Assembly (NCBI GenBank): GCA_015146655.1
Contig: VKHL01000057.1
Span: 7,840-71,839, forward strand
DNA: 64,000 bases
Direction of reading: 5' to 3'
Source: Ochromonas danica
Lineage: Eukaryota > Sar > Chrysophyceae > Chromulinales > Chromulinaceae
Each line of letters starts with the position of its first letter. The stretch's first letter is position 1. The notes beneath the pieces were generated by a model. The model ran no database searches, had not been told where the DNA came from, and was given only the letters and a program-made list of their open reading frames with translations. Below are positions 42,859 to 54,168 of the stretch, piece after piece. Both the position numbers and the translations under genes were made by a program.

Positions 42859-44478
42859 ATGAAAGCTGCCCAAGTGATCAAACTACGTCCAGTACAGAAG
42901 AATGAGGAAGAGCTGGAAGAAGAGAGGAACCTCATCTTCGAGCTACCTCGTAAGAATTGCGTACAGATGGCCCCAGCACTCAAGAGACTAGTCCCCACAC
43001 AATCGAGAAATACTGAAAAAGAACTTCCTTTTTCACAATCTTCTAGAGACAGGGGTGATGGTTCTGGTTCTAGAAGGATGGAAGGCGATGCCCCTAGTAG
43101 TACGACTTCCTCAGCCTCACAATCAAATGATGTCCAACATCGATGGTATGTCTTGAAGAAGATTCTTAAACGTGCACGATATAAACATATTGATAAAGTA
43201 ATTACACCTTATTTACAAGATTTAGATCGTTCTGATCGTATTGTTCCTAATGGAGAAGTATCAAAAAAGATCTATGAAACAATCTTCCACGGTAGAGAAT
43301 TTGATCTCTATGGCAATTTACAGAAAGAACATCGCCACCCTCCTCGAAAATACCAAGAATTACAATTATTAGCATCTCAACTTAGTGTTGAATATACACA
43401 GAAAATGGATGAACGCTTTTTACATAATCGATTGGATGAAGAGTTGCTTGAAGAAGAAGCCAAAGAAAGAAGACTTCGTGCTCTACCCAAGCTAACTACT
43501 GACCCCTGGCGTATTGGCAAAGAAGAAGTTACCTATGGACCTGTGGGCTTAGCCAATGATCCTTCTCCACCATCCAATTCCCTGGGAAATGAAGGGTTTT
43601 ATTCTTATAATGGAGAATGGAAGCAAGGTCTTATGCATGGTCGTGGAACTTATCTTTTCAATGACGGGAAGACCTATGTTGGTGAATGGCAAAAGAATCG
43701 CCCTCATGGTAAAGGCAAAGAGGTTTATTTAGGAAACCTATCTTATGAAGGGGAATATGTTGGAGGAAAATATCAAGGACAAGGCAAGATTGAAAGTTTG
43801 GATGACAAAGGAGCTATCTACGAAGGAGATTTCTATGGTGGCTACCGCCATGGTAGCGGTAGACTTGAATATCCTTCTGGAATGATGTATGAAGGAGAGT
43901 TTGTCCAAGGAGTTCCGCATGGTCGTGGGAAAATGACTTCCAAGCTTACCAAGTGGTCTTATGAAGGTAGTTTTGAAAAGTAAGTTCCTTTTCCTCCCTG
44001 CTTTACCCACTTCGATAACTTCTAGTAACCTTCCCATAGAGGGTATATTCTCGGGAGTGGAGTGCTCATCAGCCCGAGTGGAGAACGCACAGTCTACTAT
44101 TGGGCAGACGCAAAGTCCCCCAAGACGTTGCCTTCTTTGGTGAGGCATTATTTGAACAGCAAAGAAGCAGAACGATTGAATGAAGAACAGAAAGAGATGG
44201 AGCTGATGGCTCCCTTACGAGCCTTGCAGTTGCGTGACTATGTCGCTTCCATTCGGAGTGCCATGTATAAAGAGCGTGTTACTGATAAGCGGAATAGATA
44301 CAATGAAGCAGTGCAGAAGGCAAAAGAACAAAAGGCAAAATTGTACGAAACTCGTCTTCGTGCTTTAGTTGGAGATGAAGAGGGAGGAGAAGGGGAGTAC
44401 CAGGAAGAGGGAGAAGATGAAGTCATGCTATCGGATCAACAATCCATCGATCAATCCATATCGTCAGGTGCAACGTAA
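42859..44478 (+). CDS. MORN-repeat protein
   Basis: Two exons (42859-43979 and 44040-44478) joined in phase give about 520 residues. The N-terminal 230 residues are charged and helical. Five or so MORN repeats follow (YNGEWKQGLMHGRGTYLF; YVGEWQKNRPHGKGKEVY; YEGEYVGGKYQGQGKIES; YEGDFYGGYRHGSGRLEY; YEGEFVQGVPHGRGKMTS). The second exon adds a coiled coil and an acidic tail. MORN proteins dock to membranes or scaffold flagellar and cytoskeletal structures, which would fit the ciliary genes nearby. It faces the HEAT-repeat gene head to head with a 172-bp gap, a likely shared promoter. Confidence 0.85.
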
Positions 44479-44623
44479 TAATAACTACTAACTGGAGAAG
44501 TTTGGACAATAAATGAAAGAAGAAATTAGCAGAGCTTTCACCAAATCATTTATCTAATGAAGCAAGCCTCATAAGCTTCATAAGCTTCATGGTGAAGCTC
44601 TCTATCGCAAGTTTGATACATTT
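44479..44623. other. Convergent intergenic region with AAGCTTCAT repeats
   Basis: Short gap between MORN and DNA2 3' ends. ATAAGCTTCAT is repeated near 44570-44592. Nothing else seen. Confidence 0.4.
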
Positions 44624-47600
44624 CTATCGAATACAACATCTCTTGCTATATGAGCTACTGTACAACCATTTTTTGAACCGCTTCCTCAGCCTCAACAGTT
44701 GCGCCTTGAGTTCCATCATTGGCCTATGCCAAGAAGTGCGTCTTTAGGCAAGTGCAATACCCAACCCCTAAACAATTATTCCAATAAAGAAAGAAAATGC
44801 ACAAGATAAGTTGGTTCAACCATTGTCAAATAAGATATTGGGACTGCAATGTTTAGAGTGTGTAACAATACCTTTCAAGGAGGAGAGAACTGAGGGAATG
44901 CAGAGTTGATGGTTGTTGTTGCTGCATCATCTCTAGAGAACCGACAATGATGAGCTTACTTCGAGCTCTGAAATAAGCCAAAAAGCATCAGACTGAGCGT
45001 AAAGGGAAGTAATTCAGTTTTATGACTTACCTGGTGAGAGCAACATTTATCCTTCGCCAATCCTTCAGTAGCATACCAACCATGTCTTCTTCCTCCTCTT
45101 TGTCATTCTGCTTCAAATCCTCACCGTCAATTTTAGCACTTCCATATTCATCCTTATGAGCTTCATTTCTGTCCAATTCGATTTTGTCCTTGTTGGACCT
45201 GCGGAAATTATATGGGGACTTTACAGTGTCGAAAATGACCACCTCACAGTCTTTCCCTTGGAAACTGTCCACTGTTCCCACCTCATAACGAACGATAGGT
45301 TTACGAGCTAAATGATCTCCTGACCCATTTGTATTAGTAGTGCTATGGTTTCGCGCTAACGATGGGTATGGCAACTGTAAGACCGATTGTAATAATTGTA
45401 ATTGAGCTCGAAAGGGTGTTAGAATGGTCAGTTCCGGCCTCAAAGCTAAAGTTTCTGGCTGAAATCCACTTTCAGTCAATCCCCACAGCAAGATTCTCAC
45501 TATCTCTGCATCCAAGCCATTCACCACAGACAGTCCCTGAGATCTTTGGCTGGATTGAGTCGGAAAGGTACTCTCACGTTTCTCACTGTAGTGACTATGC
45601 AATGAATCTGTGTTAATCATAACCACAGCATTCCCTGGATGAAGACACACATATAACCAATCCTGATTTCGCATTGGACTCATAATGTTCTTCAGCAAGG
45701 AGGAACTTATAGAGTAGTTTGGTCGCGACAATGTCGAATGAGTCTTTGAGTTCGAAGCATTGAGAATATCTGAGGGAGCGGAGCTATTTCTTGAGTGTTT
45801 AATAAGATTCATCAGATTAGACTGATCCACTCGCTCATAGTGGCTCTCATTATCACGTACAACTTGAGGGGGCCATAGAGGCAGCTGATCAATCTGAGGC
45901 AAGATTAGCATACGATTAGCGACTTTATCATTACCAGTCCGCATGGTGTTACCGTATACGAGTTTGTTAGCAAGAAGCATTATATCTGCGTTCATGCGAT
46001 ATTGAATTGATAGAGTAACACAGCTCAAGGAGGGATGAGCAGAGTAGAGTTTTTCAAACAAAGACAGATTAGATGGTAATCCAACAAGCTCCGTTGAGGA
46101 AGATTCAAAGACAGAAGAACATCCCTTCTCTCTTTCAGCATGTGGTTTGATGGGCTGTGATTCCATTGATTTGTACTTGTTGAGATTCTTATTCAACACC
46201 AACGGTACCAATTGATTATTGTCACCAACGAGAACGAATACATTAGCCCGCAAAATAACACGCAAGCAAAGTGCTTCCAAGAGCTGGGAAGCTTCTTCAA
46301 TGATGCAATAGTCCCAACGAAGCTGATGGGGATTGCCAATCAAAGGACTTCTGTTGGCAGTATGAACAGTCGACACCCACAAGCGACAACTTTGTACCCG
46401 TTGAGCGAAGGAGGCCAAGGTCTTGAACTCCCTGGGGTTTAGTACAGTCTTCTTCATCGCCAGCCAAGAAGGATCACTTGATGAAGATGGTGCTTTAGAG
46501 AAAGAATCGTTCTCTTCATCGTGCTGGCGATGCTGATGATGATAATAGTGAAAGTCAGCACCGACAACTTTCATTAGAAATGGTGCATGTACACCTCCAC
46601 CTATGAGCTTGTCCACTAAATGATCCAGTGCATTATGTGTAAATGAGGTTAAACATACTCTTTTTCCCTTGCTGATAAGCATTCGAATGAGAAATGCCAG
46701 CAAGGAAGTTTTCCCTGTACCTGGATAACCTTGAATGAGCGCATAATCCTGAGCTGCCACCACCTTTTCCACTGCCTCTTGTTGATTATGATTTAGCTGA
46801 TTATAGGCGCCACTAAGATAGAGTGGGTGGCAGCCAGGGTATACAGTGTAAAGAATGGTATGCACTGTAAGAAGGCTGAGATGTTGAACACGATGGAAAT
46901 GCAACTCATCAAAATCCCCTTGTGTGATACATAATCCATCCTTGAAATAAATTATCTTCTCTCTTAAATTTGGATCATTTGATGGCAAAGAAGGACAGCT
47001 TTGAGATCGAGGTATGGTTGATGAAGGCTGCGAAGGTTGAGAAGACTGATGAGGACCAGTTGAGGAGAGGTCCCGGGGAGTGCTACTACCACTCCGATAA
47101 TTACCAGTGACTGCTGATGATGGAGCTCGTTTGAGTTGCTGTTGTGGGCAATATGGAGAGACCAAAGCTTCATCAAAGAAATGTAACACCTTCAATATTT
47201 CCATGAAGTCTGTATCATTTAGATGTTCAGGCTTCATAAGGTGCCAAGGAAAGGTCTGCATCCACTCTGTCATATGTACATCCACTGGTTGGGGAGCTTG
47301 ACCAATCTTCCTACTAGGGGCAGGTCCAGAAGATAAACGAGGAGGAACAGATGCTGTGCTTGTGGTTGATATTGAAGGTTTTGAGTTGGTAAAAGGAGGA
47401 GGCATATTGGAAGTTGTTGTTGGAAGCTGTTGGCTTTGGCTGAGAAGAGTTTTCTTCATTGATGATCCTTGAGTACCATCGCTCGGAAGACAATCTATTC
47501 TCTTTGCTGTGCGATGTTGGAAAAGAGGAGGCTTTAGATCGATGAGCAAATCTCGTATACGACTCTTTCGATCAGCTCCAGTGGAGAGAAGATCAATATC

Positions 47601-50600
47601 AAGACTTTCCATGAACTCTCCCTGGATCAAAACACTTTCCTGACTATTTGCTGAAAAGCGAGGTTGCTTTCTTGGAGGAAGTACAGAAGAACGCATTACA
47701 TCGCTGGCTAAAGAAGGAAGGGAAATGTTCTTATTCGCTCTCTTGTGCTCATCTTGGAATAGTTTGGGTGAGAAAGGGTCTATCAGAAGCTCCATCACAT
47801 TCGTTCTACAACAAAATATAACACCATGTTATTAAATGATGATTAACATATATGAAAACTTCTTGCCTCATGATGTAGTTCGTGTCCTTCTCAATCAAGA
47901 AGATGAATCGATCATTGTCATATAATAACTTTCTCTTCTCATTAGGCTTAGACTTCCAGTTTTGTGCTAACTTATTATGGTCTTGATGAGTAGTAGATCT
48001 AACATCATGAGATGAAGAAGCTCGCTCAAGAAGATGTAGAAATCTATATCAGCAACAAAGATAATGAATAACATAGTTGATCAATTTAAACTAAACTAGG
48101 TTCACACTATCATCATACCTTAGTACATTTCTCACTCCTTGATGAACAATAACTTGAATAATTGACTGCTGCTTACCGTCTTCATTCATAGAGGTAGAAG
48201 AAGAGGTTAGATATCCTACAGCAACTGATGGCAAGGTTGAAAGAAGAAGAGACGAAGAATTAAGATCATCTTCTCTAAGACGATGACTACCACTACCATC
48301 ACCATTACTACAACAACTATTGGGGACATATTCAAGAGTCAACGAGACTCTCTCTCCTATTGCTAGCTCTTCTGCTCTTCTTTCTTCCTGTAGTAACATA
48401 TCCCTTCCTAGCTCTTGTTGGGAACCTTGGTGTTTGCCATTTGTCACAATTGAAGATCTACTACATGGTCTAACAAAAGTCAAACATAAATCCGCCTCTC
48501 GATGTTGTCCTGCTATTATTTGATAATCATATAGATGCCAATGCTCTATTTCAATAACACAACTTTGCATCTCCTTCCCCTTCACCACCTTTTGAAAAGA
48601 CTGCTTCCTCTTCATTGAAGCATCTGCTTCGAGTTGGAAGAATCGCTCCCAACTTGCAAGATATCGTATATGACGATCTGTTAAGCCACGTAACACAAAG
48701 CCATAAACCTCTTGAAGACGACTGATAGCGAGAGAATAATTTCCTGGTAGCTCCAATGAGGTTATTGGCGTAGGGACCATTGCTGGAGATGGAGAACCAG
48801 CAGCAGCAGCTGATGTTGATGATAATAACCCTGCTATGGCATGCTGTACCATACATTCTCCTGCAAAGAAACAGTTACTACACCTATGAAAGTCATTTAT
48901 AATAGGTGGTAAAGGATGACCTAAGCCACTATGTAAGTAGCCAGCCAACTGATTGCGTGATTGGATCAGAGCGACGATCTCTGACCATTGGGACTCAATG
49001 AGATCCATACGCTGCTCTTCATCATTTAAATAAACCAAAAGTCCGAAGGAAGGGACTGGATAATGTTTCGAATAGATAGTACCTGGTAGGCTATAATGGC
49101 GTACACGGAGAAGCAGTAAATAGAGGAGCACTTGTGCACGATGTGTTATAACTGTGGAAGGTCTCCACTTTCCTGTTTTAAACTCGATAGGAAGCATGCT
49201 GTATTCCCAAGAATTAGCCTGCTGGTCTGAAGAACTCAATAGATTACCTCCTACTTGATATTGAGATGTAGTGTGTGAAGATGGAAGGATAAGCTTCATA
49301 CCAGCAATCATATCCAACTGCCCCTTCATACCTAATAATGGTGACGATATACTCTCTTCTATCGTGAAAATATCTTCCAAGACACTATCTCCTGAGCTAT
49401 CCATGACTTGACCACTCACCTTAGCCTTCCAGCCCTTTGATGTCATAATATACATCCATTGACAAACAGGAAGTAACATGTTCTGAAAGCTCTTGCGGAC
49501 AACATCATCATTAATATGTAAACTACTCAAATCTAACAATTGATCAGCCAAACATTCAGCAATTAAATCTGCTCCTGTTTCTTCCTCTCTCCGTCGCAAT
49601 TCTACAGCAAGATATCGTAAGAGTAGCTGAGGTGACAAACCTTCCTTCTGAGCAGGAGTGAGTGTATCAAGAATAGCAAGAATCATTTCTGTCAATTTCT
49701 GAACAAAAGCAAAAACAGCGTCAACACAGTCTCATCATCATCATCATCATCATCACAATCATCATCATCTATATACAGCTTCATCAAAGACAGCTTCATC
49801 AAAGACAGGCTAATCCCTTACCTCAATGAAAGAATGGCGAAGGCTTCCTAACACAGCAGGTGGGGACAAAACAGACATCTGACGATGAGCTAAAACACTT
49901 TTCCTCATACAATCACAAGCTTCAGCTATGCGAGTTGGAGAAATTAAACAATCAGGATGAAGGATAACTAATCCTTGATTCTCATCAATCTCAAGGAAAC
50001 AATGATGTGGATCTTGATCATACTTCCCCTGTATGGTGGGTTGGAAGTTAGCATTCAACAGAATGACATGCAAGCTGTCCCCTGGAGAGATATCAACATG
50101 TACCCTAAAACAATACACATGCCATTGCTATTAGGTCACTATCTAACAAGAGCGCAATAGAAACTAACCATGAACCTAACAATACTACTGTGACTAGTTC
50201 ATCTCTTTGCATGAGAAAATTGTGCATTGCAGAAGATTTCAGCAGTCTGTGACATCTGACCATTACACGATTCTCTTGCCTATCCACACCATCAGCTTTT
50301 AGTGCCCAACAAAGAGGATAATCCATCTTTAAAGGGCTACCAGAAGATGAGGAAGAAGATGATGATTGCTGGGCTTCCGCCTGCTGTTGTTGCTGGAGTG
50401 CTTGTCTTTCAATTTCCTCCAGCCAGGCCAAGTTTTGCTCACTAAAGACTGGATCATCACCACTATCATAAGCTGTATTCTTGCTCTCGATTTGACTTTC
50501 TATCACGACATTTCCATCACTACCAACCAAGCAAAAGTCAGATGAGGGTGGCACCACGGGTTCGTCTTTCTGCGAAGAAGATTCCACTGCTTGAGTACTC

Positions 50601-51474
50601 TAAACATTCATCAAACAATCGCAGATGAGAGAGAGAGAAAGAAGATATAACCCAGGTTGACACAGGAAGAAAGTGAGTGACTTTACCACAAATCTCTCCA
50701 CCTCTTCATCAATGCGGCGAAGATCTTCCTCCGTCCATTCTCCTTCTTCAGCTGTTGCTGTTTCTACAGACCCCACACACACAGTCAGTCCATAGGCTGA
50801 TGATAATGTCAACAGCTTTAGAAAATCTTACGTAAGGATAGTAAAGTGAGGTTACTGCCTTCATCTGGAGGCATGAGAGACACTGGCAATGATGGTAACA
50901 CGTCCTCAACAACTTCGCCTTCCACAGGGACAGTCTGCTGCTGCTGTTGCTCTCGACTACCTTGGATCAAAGCTAGCTCATCTATCAATTGAGTATTTTC
51001 CATCACTTCCAAGGAAGACTTTTCTTTCTCTTTCTGTTGATGATGACTAATCGCCTTCCAGGAGAAGGAATAGGACAAATTGGAGCTGAGAGAGAGAGAA
51101 AGACAACAACACATGAGACCACAGTCAATACAAGAAGACCCTAGTCCATGCTATGACTGACTGCTGTGCTATGATATGCTATGCTGGCTTACCTCTCTGA
51201 CTCGGCATCCAGTAGAGCCAAAGACTGCGTGGTATTGATGGTGAGACTGTCCTCTGGTTGATGTGCCAGGAGAGATGTGGCATCCTCTTCCCATGTCACT
51301 TGGTCATCTTGACTGAAGAGAAAAGTGTCATCTGTCGTGGTCTCATAGAACTTCCTTTTATCTACCCAGACAGAGACAGACAGACAGACAGATCATGAGA
51401 TAATATGAAGGAACAAGACAATGGACAGAGAAATGGAACTTACAGTCGGACCTTGACTTACGACGATGACTCAT
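44624..51474 (-). CDS. DNA2: DNA2 nuclease-helicase
   Basis: Processes Okazaki flaps and resects breaks. About eleven exons and 2,000 residues, longer than animal DNA2. Start MSHRRKSRSD|YKRKFYE at 51474. An N-terminal extension is followed by the OB-like region (GLVILHPDCLISPTRIAEACDCMRKSVLAH). The RecB-type nuclease shows LGMKGQLDMIAG and PIEFKTGKW, and Fe-S cysteines CSNCFFAGEC. The SF1 helicase has QGYPGTGKTSLL, IIEEASQL, VGDNNQLVPL, SIQYRMNADIM and VGTVDSFQGKDCEVVIF, then LKDWRRINVALTR|ARSKLIIVGS across the next splice. One intron (47806-47866) uses a GC donor. The last small exon to 44624 is tentative. The ATTCCATGGAAT motif occurs three times 90-135 bp upstream. Confidence 0.9.
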
Positions 51475-51562
51475 ATTGCTCCTAATGACTAGAAATGTTG
51501 AGTTGGTCAAAGCATGAATGCTTACGAAGCGATTCACTTGAAATGGTCCCTGACAAGACAAA

Positions 51563-51608
51563 TTATTCCATGGATGAATTTAAATTCCATGGAATAATTC
51601 CATGGAAG
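51563..51608. promoter_or_regulatory. Triple ATTCCATGG motif upstream of DNA2
   Basis: ATTCCATGGAT (51565-51575), ATTCCATGGAAT (51584-51595) and ATTCCATGGAAG (51597-51608) are clustered within 46 bp, about 90-135 bp before the DNA2 start. Similar sites lie at 25442-25462 and 61001-61022. Spacing and recurrence suggest protein binding sites. Confidence 0.5.
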
Positions 51609-51764
51609 TTGAGTTTGGAGTTTTTTAATGGTTCTTTGTGTGCTAATAATTACAAATTAAACAATATGTACACGCAATTCAGCCACCAGCAGTATACGCA
51701 TCATACACTACATTCTATTAGGGAACAACGCGGCACAAAGAACATCTCAGTAGAGCTCTCCGGT

Positions 51765-52504
51765 TTACCAAGCCATACCTAGCAAACAAAGATCCTCACT
51801 CTTTCCTATTGCTGCTTTCGCATCTATAACCAATAGCGACTTCATAAGAACAACATGGATTTGACAACAAGAGAGAGAGATGACAGCTTTCACCTCTTTG
51901 ATGAGAGAGATCCAAGCATCTCGATTGAAGTAGACAGGGTCTTCCAGCTTCACCGTGGTTTGAATATTGATCACATAATAGGGGATACTCACTGACAATA
52001 CCCGCAAATCAGGGTGATAAATCAGGAGTTAAAGAAAAGTGGAGTGCCATGTAAAAAAGGATACCTACCTAGTTTTTGAATCAGAGAAACGTAGAAGAAA
52101 GTGTCATTGTTCATGTTATCGACCAAAGTGTGGCTGTTGCGATACTGTTTGCTTCGGAGAGAACCCACCACAATGGAGAAAAGGAAATAAGCTGCTTGAA
52201 ATAGAAAAGCTAGATATACTTCTCTTAGTAATATCCCCAACAAACCAACTTGGAAGAGGAAAGTATCGGCAGCAGCCAGGAAGAGAATGAGGAAGACTGT
52301 GATTTGGACAATCACCTGCACGCCAAAGAGCCCTGATATCAGATTACGATCACTGAAATCATAGTTATCGTAGTCTAAGGTGCTATTCAACGCAATATCT
52401 ATTATGAGAAACAAGCACATCAGGATGAACTTGCTGTGATTGGATTTCTTCACTGTAGCTTCTCCCTTTTGATGAGTAGCAGCAATAACAGCCTCTTTGG
52501 CCAT
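51765..52504 (-). CDS. TMEM138: TMEM138 homologue, ciliary transition-zone membrane protein
   Basis: Two exons (52504-52069 and 51991-51765) in phase give about 220 residues. The order of four membrane spans and the connecting motifs match TMEM138: ILFLAAADTFLFQVGLLGILL parallels human IFLMFFNTFVFQAGLVNLL, and VSIPYYVINIQTTVKLEDPVYFNRDAW parallels the human C-terminal TAVRLGDPHFYQDSLW. TMEM138 is needed for ciliary protein trafficking (Joubert syndrome gene in humans). The C-terminus extends about 45 residues beyond the human length, so a further unspliced intron near LIKEV cannot be excluded. It reads toward the DNA2 promoter, ending 290 bp before the DNA2 start. Confidence 0.85.
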
Positions 52505-52885
52505 TCTTCAATCATATGCTACCTCTTTCGAAAGATACAACTATTAATATTTCACACAAAGCTGACGATTATTCCAGTCAAACAAAACAATCAAAAGTTT
52601 TCGGTTTCTCAAAGGGGGGGAGCCTGAAAATCGAATTTTGGCTTTTAAAGTGATATTTTCTTCCAACCAAACTCTCTCTGTGACCACACACAGCCACTGC
52701 CACGGTCGCCTCTGTCTGTCTGTCTCTGTCTGTGTGTGCGAACATTTTCAAATCAAACCTCGCTGCTCGCGCTGCTGCTTGACTTGTTCATCAACAAGAC
52801 AAAGAAGATTTCCCCTCCCAACACTCTTTCTATATCTTTTATATCGCTTCTCCATCCTCTCCTTTAATTAATTCTTATTATTAAA
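52505..52885. other. Divergent promoter region between TMEM138 and the mRNA-export adaptor gene
   Basis: A 381-bp gap between divergent starts. CTGTCTGTCTCTGTCTGTGTG repeats lie near 52710-52740 and an AT-rich stretch precedes the 52886 start. No RNA gene seen. Confidence 0.4.
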
Positions 52886-53425
52886 ATGAGTGCTCTTCCT
52901 GCCGAACAACGTTTAAATATGTCCTTAGAAGAAGTCATCAAGGCAAACCAACACAAGAGGAATAATGCTCCTGCCACCCCTACCCGCATCAATAAAAGCA
53001 GACAAGCTAAGAGGAATAATTCCTCTCCTTCAACACCCAATCAATCCACTTCCCAGGTATTAAAAGTTGCCAAGACTTTGGGTGCCGCCAAAGCCAAGAG
53101 AAATGCCTCCATCGATCAGAGACGAGGATTGAGAACATCAGGAACCGCTACAAAGGCTGAAGTTAATCAACATGTGAGAGCTCAAACTGCTAAGGCGGTG
53201 AAGAGCAGCGGATTGAAAATCTCTTTCCGCCCACAAGATTTGCCCAAGACCACGGAACGCGTGGTCACCCAACAAATTCGCGCTGTACTCTCTCGCCAAT
53301 CCGCTCCTAAGAAAGCCGGACCTGGAACTAGCAAACCAATCTTATCTCCTCGAACTGTCGCTCCTACTACACCTCGAAGGAATCCTAAAGTGCGCGGAAA
53401 GACTGTGCTCAAAGTTCAACACTGA
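52886..53425 (+). CDS. Putative mRNA-export adaptor with UAP56-binding motif
   Basis: An intronless, strongly basic protein of 179 residues. Residues 11-24 (NMSLEEVIKANQHK) match the UAP56/Sub2-binding motif found in ALYREF, UIF (FYTTD1) and LUZP4 (MSLDDIIKLN type). The rest is Lys/Arg/Ser/Thr-rich and probably disordered and RNA-binding. A more ordered C-terminal block, SFRPQDLPKTTERVVTQQIRAVL, has no recognised fold. There is no RRM, so it is more like UIF than ALY. Function in mRNA export is inference from the motif. Confidence 0.6.
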   Translation: MSALPAEQRLNMSLEEVIKANQHKRNNAPATPTRINKSRQAKRNNSSPSTPNQSTSQVLKVAKTLGAAKAKRNASIDQRRGLRTSGTATKAEVNQHVRAQTAKAVKSSGLKISFRPQDLPKTTERVVTQQIRAVLSRQSAPKKAGPGTSKPILSPRTVAPTTPRRNPKVRGKTVLKVQH

Positions 53426-54168
53426 AGAGGCATTTAATATCATCCCCTTCTATGTACTTTGTGTCGCTAAATGTCAAGTAACTGCAGCTTCTTCCCATCT
53501 TTGAGAGAACCTCTACTGGCTAATGTATCCATACTTTTCATGGCCGACGAGGAGAGAGGATGTTTAACTTTTAAATGCTAAAGATGCTGTCAAGCCTGCT
53601 CAATTTTTCCAATATCAAATGAATGGGTATTTTCTTAATTCATTTCAGAAGGAGAGACTATGTTCCTACTATTCTATTATGATGAAGAGATTAGGATTAT
53701 CTCGTGGAGGAAGGAAATCTAGAGAGGGGACTCAGAACTGAAAGTCGATACGCCCTTATATATCCTCTTGAAGTCACAGTTCTCCTATTTGTTGAGGCAG
53801 GATCTTCATTTCTGCTTTGGTGTGTACATGTACATCAGCCAAGGGCTTATAGTTGTTTTCTACCTCACCTTGCTTGGGAAAGTCCAAGAACGCTGTTGTG
53901 AAAACCTCCTTTATACGCTTTTAAATCACCACACTAAAACACCAAAATTGAGGTTTAGAAATCACTTTTCTTCTTCTCCAAACCGAAATCGCTCCTCTAG
54001 CCGTTTGAAGGCGATTGACTGACACTGTCAGCTGTCTGTTCGTTCAAACGATTCAAAAGGGACACATTCATTACTATTGCCCTTGTCATCTCCACCGCTT
54101 TCATCATCTAAGCAAAACAACCTCTTATTGAGAGGAAGACAGGTGCTGCGAAGTAGTAGAAGAAGAAG
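53426..54168. other. Intergenic region upstream of SMC2
   Basis: 743 bp between two co-oriented genes. Short frames of 65-85 codons exist but lack protein-like features. No tRNA, hairpin array or repeat was noticed. Confidence 0.4.

Noticed and set aside
53704-54022. Two overlapping frames upstream of SMC2
   Set aside because: Short, overlapping phases, no splice-consistent continuation and no motif.
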